This document shows positions 24,212-32,405 of a DNA stretch of 64,000 bases, in pieces. The number at the start of each line of letters is the position of its first letter. Positions within the stretch are counted from its first letter, which is position 1. The stretch comes from JACVRW01 sp963837445 (GTDB lineage Bacteria > Actinomycetota > Thermoleophilia > Solirubrobacterales > Thermoleophilaceae). The position numbers and the translations under genes are program-made. Below the pieces are notes generated by a model, which ran no database searches, was not told the DNA's origin, and was given only the letters and a program-made list of their open reading frames with translations. The stretch covers positions 62,001 to 126,000 of the forward strand of contig CAWINK010000020.1 of the NCBI GenBank assembly GCA_963837445.1. The letters are read 5' to 3'.

Positions 24212-25018
24212 TTGCCGCCCACGACCACAGCTGAGCTCGCCTGCGTCGACGGCGAGACCATGCCCGCGCACGAGGCCACCATCCCGGCCACGGACGAGGG
24301 ACTTCTCCGTGGCGACGGCGCGTTCGAGGTGATCCGCGTCTACGACGGGCGGCCGTTCGCGGTGCCCGAGCACCTCGACCGGCTTGAGCGTTCGGCGGCG
24401 AACCTTCGCCTCGACGATGTGCCGCGAAGCGAGCTGGAGAGCGAGATCCGGGAGCTGCTTCAGGAGCGCGGCGGCAGCGAGTTCGACGGCTCCCTTCGCG
24501 TGGTGCTCACGCGCGGCGGGCGCCGCCTGCTGCTCACGGAGCCGCTGCCGCCAATGCCGGAGCGCGTGCGGCTGGGAGTGGTGGAATACGCGCCCACGCG
24601 GGTGCTCGACGGCATCAAGTCGCTCTCGTACGGCGCCAACATGCTCTGCAGCCGGCTCGCGCGCGAGCGCGGCTTCGACGAGGCCCTGCTCGTGACCCCG
24701 CACGGCCGCGTGCTCGAAGCCCCGACCTCCACGCTGTTCTGGGTCGACTCGGCCGGCACGCTCAGCACGCCGCCGCTCAGTGAGCACATCCTCGCCTCGA
24801 TCACCCGCGATCGTGTGGTCAAGGTCGCCGAGGTGACAGAACGGCCCTGCACCATGGACGACCTGCGCGAGGCAGGTGAGGCCTTCCTGGCGTCGACCCT
24901 GCGGGAGGCGCAGTCGATAGCCGCGATCGAGGACATCGAGCTGCCGGAGGGCGAGCGCACGCGCGAGACGCGCGAGGCGCTGCGCGCACGTATCGCGGCC
25001 GAGCTGGACGCCGGCTAG
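24212..25018 (+). CDS. Class IV PLP aminotransferase (aminodeoxychorismate lyase/branched-chain or D-amino acid type)
   Basis: The conserved N-terminus (LACVDGETMPAHEATIPATDEGLLRGDGAFEVIRVYDGRPF) requires a start before ATG 24260. The only usable codon is TTG 24212, directly after tRNA-Lys, giving 268 residues. Fold-type IV features are the LLRGDGAFE loop, the arginine in VVLTRGGRR, the PLP lysine in GIKSLSYGANMLCSRLA, and GRVLEAPTSTLFWV. The closest functional groups are 4-amino-4-deoxychorismate lyase (folate) and branched-chain aminotransferases. With no pabA/pabB nearby the substrate stays open. Translation probably starts on an RNase Z-generated 5' end or within a tRNA-mRNA read-through transcript. 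Confidence 0.82.
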   Translation: MPPTTTAELACVDGETMPAHEATIPATDEGLLRGDGAFEVIRVYDGRPFAVPEHLDRLERSAANLRLDDVPRSELESEIRELLQERGGSEFDGSLRVVLTRGGRRLLLTEPLPPMPERVRLGVVEYAPTRVLDGIKSLSYGANMLCSRLARERGFDEALLVTPHGRVLEAPTSTLFWVDSAGTLSTPPLSEHILASITRDRVVKVAEVTERPCTMDDLREAGEAFLASTLREAQSIAAIEDIELPEGERTRETREALRARIAAELDAG

Positions 25019-25125
25019 CGCGAACGCCGGTCGATCTGGTGCGACACGTACCAGGCCACGTGCTTCGCCGCACCGGCCACGAGTTTCACGGCGCCGACTG
25101 CGCCTCCGATTAGCTTCCATGCCAT
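25015..25125 (-). CDS. Possible 36-residue amphipathic small protein
   Basis: The otherwise empty 105-base gap between the aminotransferase stop and wecB holds a minus-strand ORF. It begins MAWKLIGGAVGAVKLVAGA and ends KHVAWYVSHQIDRRSR. It looks protein-like: a Gly/Ala/Val hydrophobic stretch followed by a basic end. Its ATG overlaps the wecB ATG on the other strand and its stop overlaps the aminotransferase stop. No ribosome binding site is seen. The composition is suggestive, but an ORF of this size can occur by chance. Confidence 0.28.
   Translation of the reverse strand: MAWKLIGGAVGAVKLVAGAAKHVAWYVSHQIDRRSR
25111..25116 (+). promoter_or_regulatory. Candidate -10 element (TAGCTT) before wecB
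   Basis: TAGCTT ends 7 bases before ATG 25124, in a gap without a ribosome binding site. This would place transcription start close to the wecB start codon and make it the promoter of the nucleotide-sugar operon. Confidence 0.42.
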
Positions 25126-26191
25126 GCGGATCGTCACTGTAGTCGGCAACCGCCCTCAGTTCGTCAAGGCAGCCGCCGTATCGCGGCTCTTAAGGGAGCG
25201 AGCGGACGAGCTGATCGTCCACACGGGCCAGCACTACGACGACGAGCTCTCGCGCGTGTTCTTCGAGGAGCTGAGCGTGCCGGCGCCCGACCGCGAGCTC
25301 GACGCAGGCGGTGGCACCAACACCGCCCAGACGGCCCGGATCCTCGCGGCGCTCGAGCCGGTGCTGGAGGACCTGAGCCCGTCGCTGGTGCTCGTCTACG
25401 GCGACACCAACTCCACGCTGGCCGGCGCGCTCGCTGCGTCGCAGGCGGGAATCCCCGTGGGGCACGTGGAGGCCGGGATGCGCTCATTCGATCGCTCGAT
25501 GCCCGAGGAGTTGAACCGGGTCCTGACGGACCACGCGAGCGCCCTGCTCCTGTGCTCGACCGAGACGGCGATGCTCAACCTGGAACGAGAGGGCGTCGGC
25601 GGCGAGTCGCACCTCGTGGGCGACGTGATGGCGGACGTGTCGCTTGCCTTCCGCGACATCGCGGAGGAGCGCTCCGAGATCCTCGGCCAGCTCGGGCTCG
25701 AGCCGGGCTCATACCTGGTGGTCACCGCGCATCGGGCGGGCAACGTGGATCGCCCGGAGCGGCTCGAGGCGCTCGTGTCGCTGCTCGAGGCGTTGCCCGA
25801 GCCGGTGGTGCTGCCCCTCCACCCGCGCACGCGTGAGCGGCTCACGGCGGCAGGGCTTATGGACCGCCTCGCCGGGATCGAGATCGTGCCGCCGCTCGGC
25901 TATCTCGACTTCATGAAGCTCGCCAGGCACGCGCGCGCTGTGCTGACCGACTCGGGCGGGGTCCAAAAGGAGGCGTACCTCCTCGGCGTGCCCTGCGTGA
26001 CGTTGCGCGACACCACCGAATGGGTGGAGACGGTCGAGGCGGGCTGGAACACGCTGGTGGACCTGGATCCGGCCGCGGCGCTGGCGGCGCTCGAGCGTCG
26101 CCCGCCTGAGGACCGGCCCGAGCTGTACGGTGGCGGGCACGCCGCCGAGCGCGTTTGCGAGGTGCTCTCGGCCTACACTCAGCGCCTATGA
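25124..26191 (+). CDS. wecB: UDP-N-acetylglucosamine 2-epimerase (non-hydrolysing, WecB/WbpI type)
   Basis: A 355-residue epimerase with the GT-B fold. Typical segments are VVGNRPQFVKAAAVSRLL (nucleotide loop), IVHTGQHYDDELSRVFFEEL, LVYGDTNSTLAGALAA, VGHVEAGMRSFDRSMPEELNR, LVVTAHRAGNVDRPERL and LTDSGGVQKEAYLLGVPC. WecB makes UDP-ManNAc from UDP-GlcNAc; the related WbpI acts on the 2,3-diacetamido uronate. It is the first of four overlapping genes (dehydrogenase, oxidoreductase, acyltransferase), which would supply an activated acetamido sugar for surface polysaccharide. Confidence 0.93.
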   Translation: MRIVTVVGNRPQFVKAAAVSRLLRERADELIVHTGQHYDDELSRVFFEELSVPAPDRELDAGGGTNTAQTARILAALEPVLEDLSPSLVLVYGDTNSTLAGALAASQAGIPVGHVEAGMRSFDRSMPEELNRVLTDHASALLLCSTETAMLNLEREGVGGESHLVGDVMADVSLAFRDIAEERSEILGQLGLEPGSYLVVTAHRAGNVDRPERLEALVSLLEALPEPVVLPLHPRTRERLTAAGLMDRLAGIEIVPPLGYLDFMKLARHARAVLTDSGGVQKEAYLLGVPCVTLRDTTEWVETVEAGWNTLVDLDPAAALAALERRPPEDRPELYGGGHAAERVCEVLSAYTQRL

Positions 26192-27423
26192 AGATCGGAA
26201 TAGTTGGCCTCGGCTACGTCGGCCTTCCGCTCGCCATCTCGTTCTGCGAGGCGGGGCACGACGTGGTCGGCGTGGACACGGACGCGCGCGTGGCCGATGC
26301 GCTCACGGCCGGCCGGTCGCACGTGGAGGACGTGCCCGACGAGGCGCTCGCCGCTATCTCGGAGCGCTTCCGCGCGACCTCGCGCTACGCCGACCTGGCC
26401 AAGGTCGACGCGATCGTCGTGGCCGTTCCCACCCCGCTCACGCGCAACCGCGAGCCCGACCTTCAGCCGCTGATCGCATCGGGCACAGCGCTGGCGGGGG
26501 TGCTTCAGGAGGGCCAGCTGGTGGTGCTCGAATCCACCACCTACCCGGGCACGACCCGCGACCAGTTCGTGCCGCTGCTCGAGGAGTCGGGCCTCGCCGC
26601 CGGGCGCGACTTCTTCGCCGCCTTCTCGCCTGAGCGCATCGACCCGGGCCGCACCGACTACACGATGCGCAACACCCCCAAGGTGGTCGGCGGCCTCACG
26701 GACGAGTGCCGGCGGCGCGCGGTCGAGCTGTACAGCGAGGTATGCGACGAGATCGTGGAGGTCTCGACACCGGAGGCGGCGGAGCTCACGAAGCTGCTCG
26801 AGAACGTCTTCCGCTCGGTGAACATCGCGCTCGTGAACGAGCTGGCGATCCTCTGCGACCGCATGGGCATCGACATCTGGGAGGTCACCGACGCCGCGGC
26901 CACCAAGCCGTACGGGTTCATGTCGTTCAAGCCGGGGCCCGGCATGGGCGGGCACTGCCTGCCGGTGGATCCCTTCTACCTGGCCTGGCGGGCGCGCGAG
27001 TTCGACATGCAGACGGAGTTCATCGAGCTCGCCGGCGAGGTGAACCAGCGCATGCCGTACTTCTGCGTCGAGCGGATCGGACGGGCGCTGAACGACCACT
27101 CGAAGTCGGTGCGCGGGTCGCGAATCGGAATCTTCGGCGTCTCCTACAAGCCGGGCGTGGGCGACCTGCGCGAGTCCCCGGCGCTGCGGATCATGCGCCT
27201 GCTGCGCGAGCAGGGAGCGGAGCTCGCCTACCACGACGACTTCGTTCCGGAGCTGACCGAGCACGGGCTGCGCTCCGAATGGCCCGAGGACCTGGACTGC
27301 GCCGTGATCGTGACCGCTCACCCGGGGCTCGATCTGGAGCGCGTGGTCCGTGAGGCGCCGCTCGTGGTCGACTTCCGCGGGGTCACCCGGGGCATCGAGG
27401 CATCGAACCTCGTGCGGCTGTGA
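26188..27423 (+). CDS. wecC: UDP-N-acetyl-D-mannosamine/glucosamine dehydrogenase
   Basis: ATG 26188 overlaps the wecB stop (ATGA), giving 411 residues. The NAD loop is MKIGIVGLGYVGLPLAISF. Further marks are VVAVPTPLTRNREPDLQPL, the STTYPGTTRDQFVPLLEE and FSPERIDPGRTDYTMRNTPK stretches, LLENVFRSVNIALVNELA, and the catalytic-cysteine loop GPGMGGHCLPVDPFYL. The enzyme oxidises C6 of a UDP-acetamido sugar to the uronate in two NAD steps. WecC and WbpA types are not safely separated by eye. TACACT at 26174-26179, 8 bases before the ATG, could be an internal promoter. Confidence 0.92.
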   Translation: MKIGIVGLGYVGLPLAISFCEAGHDVVGVDTDARVADALTAGRSHVEDVPDEALAAISERFRATSRYADLAKVDAIVVAVPTPLTRNREPDLQPLIASGTALAGVLQEGQLVVLESTTYPGTTRDQFVPLLEESGLAAGRDFFAAFSPERIDPGRTDYTMRNTPKVVGGLTDECRRRAVELYSEVCDEIVEVSTPEAAELTKLLENVFRSVNIALVNELAILCDRMGIDIWEVTDAAATKPYGFMSFKPGPGMGGHCLPVDPFYLAWRAREFDMQTEFIELAGEVNQRMPYFCVERIGRALNDHSKSVRGSRIGIFGVSYKPGVGDLRESPALRIMRLLREQGAELAYHDDFVPELTEHGLRSEWPEDLDCAVIVTAHPGLDLERVVREAPLVVDFRGVTRGIEASNLVRL

Positions 27424-28415
27424 CGAGCGTCGGGGTCGTCGGTCTCGGCTATTGGGGGCCGAACCTCGCCCGCAACTTCGACAGGCTCCCCGACGTCGAG
27501 CTGACCTGGCTCTGCGACGCGTCCGAGGAGGCGCTCGAGACCCGGGGCGCGGCCTTCCCGTCGGCGCGCACCACGACCTCGCTCGACGACCTGCTCGCCG
27601 ACGACTCGCTCGACGCCGTCGTGGTCGCCACTCCGGTACCCACCCACGCGGAGCTCGCCACGCGCGTGCTCACGGCCGAAAAGCACTGCTTCGTCGAGAA
27701 GCCGATGGGCCGCTCCGCCGCCGAGGCAGAGGCGGTTGTCGAGGCGGCGCGGGCCACGGACCGCATCCTGATGGTCGGCCACCTGCTCGAGTACCACCCG
27801 GGCGTCGAGAAGCTCAGCGAGCTGGTCAGCTCAGGTGAGCTCGGCGATGTGCACTACATCTACTCCAACCGGCTCAACCTTGGAAAGCACCGACAGGACG
27901 AGAATGCGCTCTGGTCGCTCGGAGCCCACGACGTGTCGGTGATCCTGCGGCTCGCGGGCGACGAGCCGTTTCAATGCGATGCCGTTGGCGAGAGCTACGT
28001 GAAGCCGGGCGTCGAGGACGTGGTCTTCGCGCTGCTGCGATTTCAGTCCGGTCTCGTGGCGCACATGCACCTGTCGTGGCTCGATCCGCACAAGGAGCGG
28101 CGGTTCACGGTGGTGGGCTCGAAGCGGATGGCCACGTTCGACGACATGGAGCTGGAGCGAAAGCTCACCGTCTATGACAAGGGCTTCGACGAGGACTACA
28201 CCTCGTACGGCGAGTACATCGCACGCTCCGGGGACATCTCCTCGCCGCGGATCTCGAACGAGGAGCCGCTCCGGATCGAGTGCGCTCACTTCATCGAATG
28301 CATCCGGGAGGGCAGACAGCCTCGCTCGGGAGCCGAGTCCGGCCTGCGCGTGGTGCGCGTGCTGGAGCGGTTGCAGCAGTCGCTCGCGGAAAGCTCGCAC
28401 ATTGCCGGCCGCTGA
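27420..28415 (+). CDS. Gfo/Idh/MocA-family oxidoreductase (WbpB-like)
   Basis: GTG 27420 overlaps the dehydrogenase stop (GTGA). The 331-residue protein has the N-terminal Rossmann loop VGVVGLGYWGPNLARNF, the VVVATPVPTHAELATRVL segment, and EKPMG with the catalytic-lysine motif near residue 97. An alpha/beta C-terminal domain contains NLGKHRQDENALWSLGAHDVS. In the WbpA-B-E-D pathway such an enzyme oxidises C3 of UDP-GlcNAcA before transamination. The neighbours match WbpA, WbpI and WbpD, so this role is likely, although the transaminase WbpE is not in the window. Confidence 0.88.
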   Translation: MTSVGVVGLGYWGPNLARNFDRLPDVELTWLCDASEEALETRGAAFPSARTTTSLDDLLADDSLDAVVVATPVPTHAELATRVLTAEKHCFVEKPMGRSAAEAEAVVEAARATDRILMVGHLLEYHPGVEKLSELVSSGELGDVHYIYSNRLNLGKHRQDENALWSLGAHDVSVILRLAGDEPFQCDAVGESYVKPGVEDVVFALLRFQSGLVAHMHLSWLDPHKERRFTVVGSKRMATFDDMELERKLTVYDKGFDEDYTSYGEYIARSGDISSPRISNEEPLRIECAHFIECIREGRQPRSGAESGLRVVRVLERLQQSLAESSHIAGR

Positions 28416-29091
28416 GCTGACACCATCGGAGCGAGCACCCGGCCTGCTGCTGGGCCAGGGTGTGGAGCTGCCGGAGAGCGTGGAGCTCGGCGGGAACGTG
28501 GTGGTGCACGCGGGCTCGCGCGTCGGCGAGGGCGTGCGGCTTCAGGACGGCTGCGTGATCGCCAAGCCGGTGGCGCTGGCCACGCGCTCGAAGACTGCGG
28601 CGCCGGAGGCAGCGGCTGTCACGAGCATCGGCGCCGGCACCACGGTGGGCGCGGCGGCGGTGGTTGTGGCGGGCGCCTCGATCGGCGAGCGCTGCGTGGT
28701 GGCCGACCAGGCTCACGTGCGCGAGCGCACGACGATCGGCGACGAGTCGGTGGTGGGCCGCGGAGCCTCGGTCGAGAACGACGTGCGGATCGGGGCCGGC
28801 GTGCGCATGCAGACCGGCGCGTACGTGACGGCATGGTCGGTGGTCGAGGACGACGTGTTCATCGCTCCGGGCGTGATGCTCACGAACGACCCGACCGCGG
28901 GGCGGCGGCCGCCGGGCATGGACCTGCGAGGCCCCACCCTCAGGCGCGCGTGCCGCGTGGGTGCGGCCGCCGTGCTGCTGCCGGGGGTGGAAGTCGGCGA
29001 GGACGCCTTCGTTGGCGCGGGCGCGGTGGTCACCCGCGACGTGCCGGCCGGGGCTCTCGTGGTGGGCGTGCCCGCGCGGGTGGTGTCGTGA
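28402..29091 (+). CDS. Hexapeptide-repeat acyltransferase (WbpD-like)
   Basis: A left-handed beta-helix protein of about 229 residues starting at TTG 28402, within the oxidoreductase stop; CTG 28417 is an alternative. At least nine imperfect hexapeptide turns are visible, including VVVHAGSRVGEGVRLQDGCV, SIGAGTTVGAAAVVVAGASI, TIGDESVVGRGASVENDVRI and the C-terminal LLPGVEVGEDAFVGAGAVVT. FIAPGVMLTNDP is typical of sugar N-acetyltransferases. WbpD-type enzymes acetylate the 3-amino group of UDP-2-acetamido-3-amino uronates, which fits the cluster. The C-terminal GALVVGVPARVV is characteristic of this group. Confidence 0.87.
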   Translation: MPAAELTPSERAPGLLLGQGVELPESVELGGNVVVHAGSRVGEGVRLQDGCVIAKPVALATRSKTAAPEAAAVTSIGAGTTVGAAAVVVAGASIGERCVVADQAHVRERTTIGDESVVGRGASVENDVRIGAGVRMQTGAYVTAWSVVEDDVFIAPGVMLTNDPTAGRRPPGMDLRGPTLRRACRVGAAAVLLPGVEVGEDAFVGAGAVVTRDVPAGALVVGVPARVVS

Positions 29092-29735
29092 GGCGGCGGC
29101 GCCCGCTCGCACTGGACCGAGTGACCCTGGCGCTGGGGGCGGTGGCAGGCGCGGCGGTGACGGCGGTGGTCGTGGTGGAGCTGCGGAGGGCATGGAGGCG
29201 CAGCTCGGCGCCTGCACTGAGGGAGACGGACCATCCGATCCTCGCGGCCGAGGAAGCGGTCGCAGAGGCTGCACGAGTTGCACGAGTCGGTTACCGCGAG
29301 GTCTCGACGCGGCAGAACTCGATGTTCAACCTGCTCACCTCGTTTGCCGCCACCTTCATCCTGATTCGCGCGCTCACGTTCGCGATCCGGCAGAACCGGT
29401 CGTTCGGTCCCATCCGCAACCTCCGAGTGGGTCGCCGGCACATCCACCACTTCGTTCCAGGCATCGTGATCGCCTTCGGCGCGGGCGCCGGGGCGATCCT
29501 CACTCCCGACGAGCAGGTCGAGCGGTGGTTCGCGGTGCCGTTCGGCGTGGGGCTCGGTCTAACGCTGGACGAGTCGGCCCTGCTGCTCGAGCTCGACGAC
29601 GTCTACTGGACTCGCGAGGGTTTGCTCAGCGTGCAGATCACTCTGGCGGTCATGGCGATGCTCGGGGCGCTGGCACTCGCCCTGCGCTTTCTCTGGCGCG
29701 GCGAGCAGGCCGTGCTGGAGCCGCCCCCGGCGTGA
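29088..29735 (+). CDS. Integral membrane protein of unknown function
   Basis: GTG 29088 overlaps the previous stop (GTGA) and gives 215 residues. One N-terminal helix (VTLALGAVAGAAVTAVVVVE) precedes a charged linker. Then come a hydrophobic segment (MFNLLTSFAATFILIRALTF), the distinctive GRRHIHHFVPGIVIAFGAGAG, FGVGLGLTLDESALLLELDDVYW, and a final helix. The HIHHF histidine trio and the later LDESALLLELDD acidic stretch could bind a metal, which is inference from composition. I do not recognise a characterised family. It is coupled to the sugar cluster upstream and another membrane protein downstream. Confidence 0.72.
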   Translation: MRRRRPLALDRVTLALGAVAGAAVTAVVVVELRRAWRRSSAPALRETDHPILAAEEAVAEAARVARVGYREVSTRQNSMFNLLTSFAATFILIRALTFAIRQNRSFGPIRNLRVGRRHIHHFVPGIVIAFGAGAGAILTPDEQVERWFAVPFGVGLGLTLDESALLLELDDVYWTREGLLSVQITLAVMAMLGALALALRFLWRGEQAVLEPPPA

Positions 29736-30217
29736 ACCCGTACGCGGTGAAGTACAGCCTCGGGCGGGCGTTCGGCTACAGCCTGATCAGCTTCGGCGGG
29801 TGGACCTTCTACTGGTTGTACGTCACGCGCAGGCTGTTCGACGGCGAGCTAGGCCGTGGCCGCGACGACGCCCTGTTCCACACGCTCGGGTTCCTCGTAC
29901 CGGTGCTGAACATCTTCGTTATCTACTGGCTCTACCGGGACCTGGACGAGCTGCGGCTGCGGGCGGGCCTGCCCGGTCTGGAGGTGACCGGATACGTGCT
30001 CGGTGCAGTTGTCGCCGCGCCGATCGTGTACGCCATCGCACTCGGCAAGTTCAACGAGTACTGGGACGTGCGGACCCAGGGCCTTGCCACAGAAGCGCCG
30101 ACCAAGGGCGCCGAGAAGGCGGTTGTGGCCGTGGGGGTCGCGATTTGGGTTCTGTGGCTGCTGTTGATAATCCTGGGGGCGCTCCTGCTGATCTTCGCGG
30201 GCGAGTCATCTTCCTGA
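29732..30217 (+). CDS. DUF4234-like membrane protein
   Basis: A 161-residue membrane protein whose GTG overlaps the preceding stop. It begins VKYSLGRAFGYSLISFGGWTFYWLYVTRRLFDGEL, a layout resembling DUF4234 proteins (aromatic-rich first helix followed by an Arg/Lys loop). Three more hydrophobic helices follow, the last being VAVGVAIWVLWLLLIILGALLLIF. No catalytic motif is visible. The assignment to DUF4234 is by eye only. It ends 17 bases before the RDD-family gene, with which it is probably co-transcribed. Confidence 0.65.
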   Translation: MNPYAVKYSLGRAFGYSLISFGGWTFYWLYVTRRLFDGELGRGRDDALFHTLGFLVPVLNIFVIYWLYRDLDELRLRAGLPGLEVTGYVLGAVVAAPIVYAIALGKFNEYWDVRTQGLATEAPTKGAEKAVVAVGVAIWVLWLLLIILGALLLIFAGESSS

Positions 30218-30234
30218 CGTGGTTTGATTGCGCC

Positions 30235-30942
30235 ATGGAGAGCCCTCACCCACCGGATCAGCCGCAGGAAGACCAGCCGGGCGGCGGAGGTCCGCCCCCG
30301 CCGCCCCCGCAGGGGCCGCAGGCACCGCAGGCGCCGGGCCCGCAGGCGCCCGCCGGTCCGCCCGGCGCGCCACAGGCGCCGTATGCCCCGCCGCCTCCGC
30401 CCGGCCCCGAGGGCCCGCCCTCCTACGGCGGTCCGGTTCCGCCCGGCGGCTGGCAGCAGCCGATCGCACAGCAGCCCGGCTGGAGCGGGCAGCCGCTGGC
30501 GAGCTGGGGCAGCCGTGTGGGCGCCACCTTGATCGATTGGCTGATCCTGCTCGTCCCCGCCGTGATCCTCACGATCGTCGTCGTCGCGATCGCGGCCGGC
30601 AGCGACACGGGAGCGATCGTCACGGGCATTCTCGGCTTCCTCGCTTACCTCGTCGTGCTCTTCGCCTACGCACCAGTCCTGATGGCCCGCGGGGGGCAGA
30701 ACAACGGCCAGACCTGGGGCAAGCAGATGGTCGGCATCCGCGTGGTCCGCGACAACGGCCAGGCCATGAGCTTCGGCTGGGCCGCCCTGCGCGAAATAGC
30801 CGTTAAGGGCCTGGCGGTCTCGATCGCGTCGTCGATCATCCCGTTGATCCCCTGGCTGCTGGACTCCCTGTGGCCGCTATGGGATGACGAGAACCGGGCG
30901 CTTCACGACATGGTGGTCTCGACGCACGTGGTGCGCGCCTGA
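30235..30942 (+). CDS. RDD-family membrane protein with proline-rich N-terminus
   Basis: The first 85 residues are almost entirely Pro, Gln, Gly and Ala (MESPHPPDQPQEDQPGGGG onward), a disordered cytoplasmic region. An RDD domain follows: LASWGSRVGATLIDWLILL holds the Arg and Asp that name the family. Two or three helices lead to NNGQTWGKQMVGIRVVRDNGQAMSFGWAALRE, and the end is WDDENRALHDMVVSTHVVRA. The total is 235 residues. RDD proteins are of uncertain function; some take part in ion transport. A long palindrome lies directly downstream. Confidence 0.9.
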   Translation: MESPHPPDQPQEDQPGGGGPPPPPPQGPQAPQAPGPQAPAGPPGAPQAPYAPPPPPGPEGPPSYGGPVPPGGWQQPIAQQPGWSGQPLASWGSRVGATLIDWLILLVPAVILTIVVVAIAAGSDTGAIVTGILGFLAYLVVLFAYAPVLMARGGQNNGQTWGKQMVGIRVVRDNGQAMSFGWAALREIAVKGLAVSIASSIIPLIPWLLDSLWPLWDDENRALHDMVVSTHVVRA

Positions 30943-30953
30943 GCTCCAAACAG

Positions 30954-31049
30954 CAGCATTGAGGGTCGGCCCCGAATCAGGTGGGTCATCTCGGTTGCGA
31001 ATACCGCCACTTAGATGACCCACCCGTGGCCGGGCGCCCTTCAATGCTG
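30954..31049. repeat. 96-bp imperfect palindrome between convergent genes
   Basis: The 126-base gap between the RDD gene and purA (convergent) contains nested inverted repeats. The inner arms are 12 perfect bases (GGTGGGTCATCT at 30980-30991, AGATGACCCACC at 31013-31024) with a 21-base loop. The outer arms are 9 perfect bases (CAGCATTGA at 30954-30962, TCAATGCTG at 31041-31049). The middle is partly complementary. It may act as a bidirectional terminator or be the remnant of a small mobile element. Confidence 0.6.
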
Positions 31050-31068
31050 TAGTTCGGGCACCAAACCC

Positions 31069-32376
<1,308 letters not shown>

Positions 32377-32386
32377 GCCGTGAGCG

Positions 32387-32392
32387 AGTGTA
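32387..32392 (-). promoter_or_regulatory. Candidate -10 element (TACACT) for purA
   Basis: On the minus strand TACACT lies 10 bases before the purA ATG, inside the short gap following the dnaB stop. No purine-rich stretch intervenes, which fits a leaderless purA message. Confidence 0.42.
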
Positions 32393-32405
32393 GGCCGCTA
32401 CGCCG

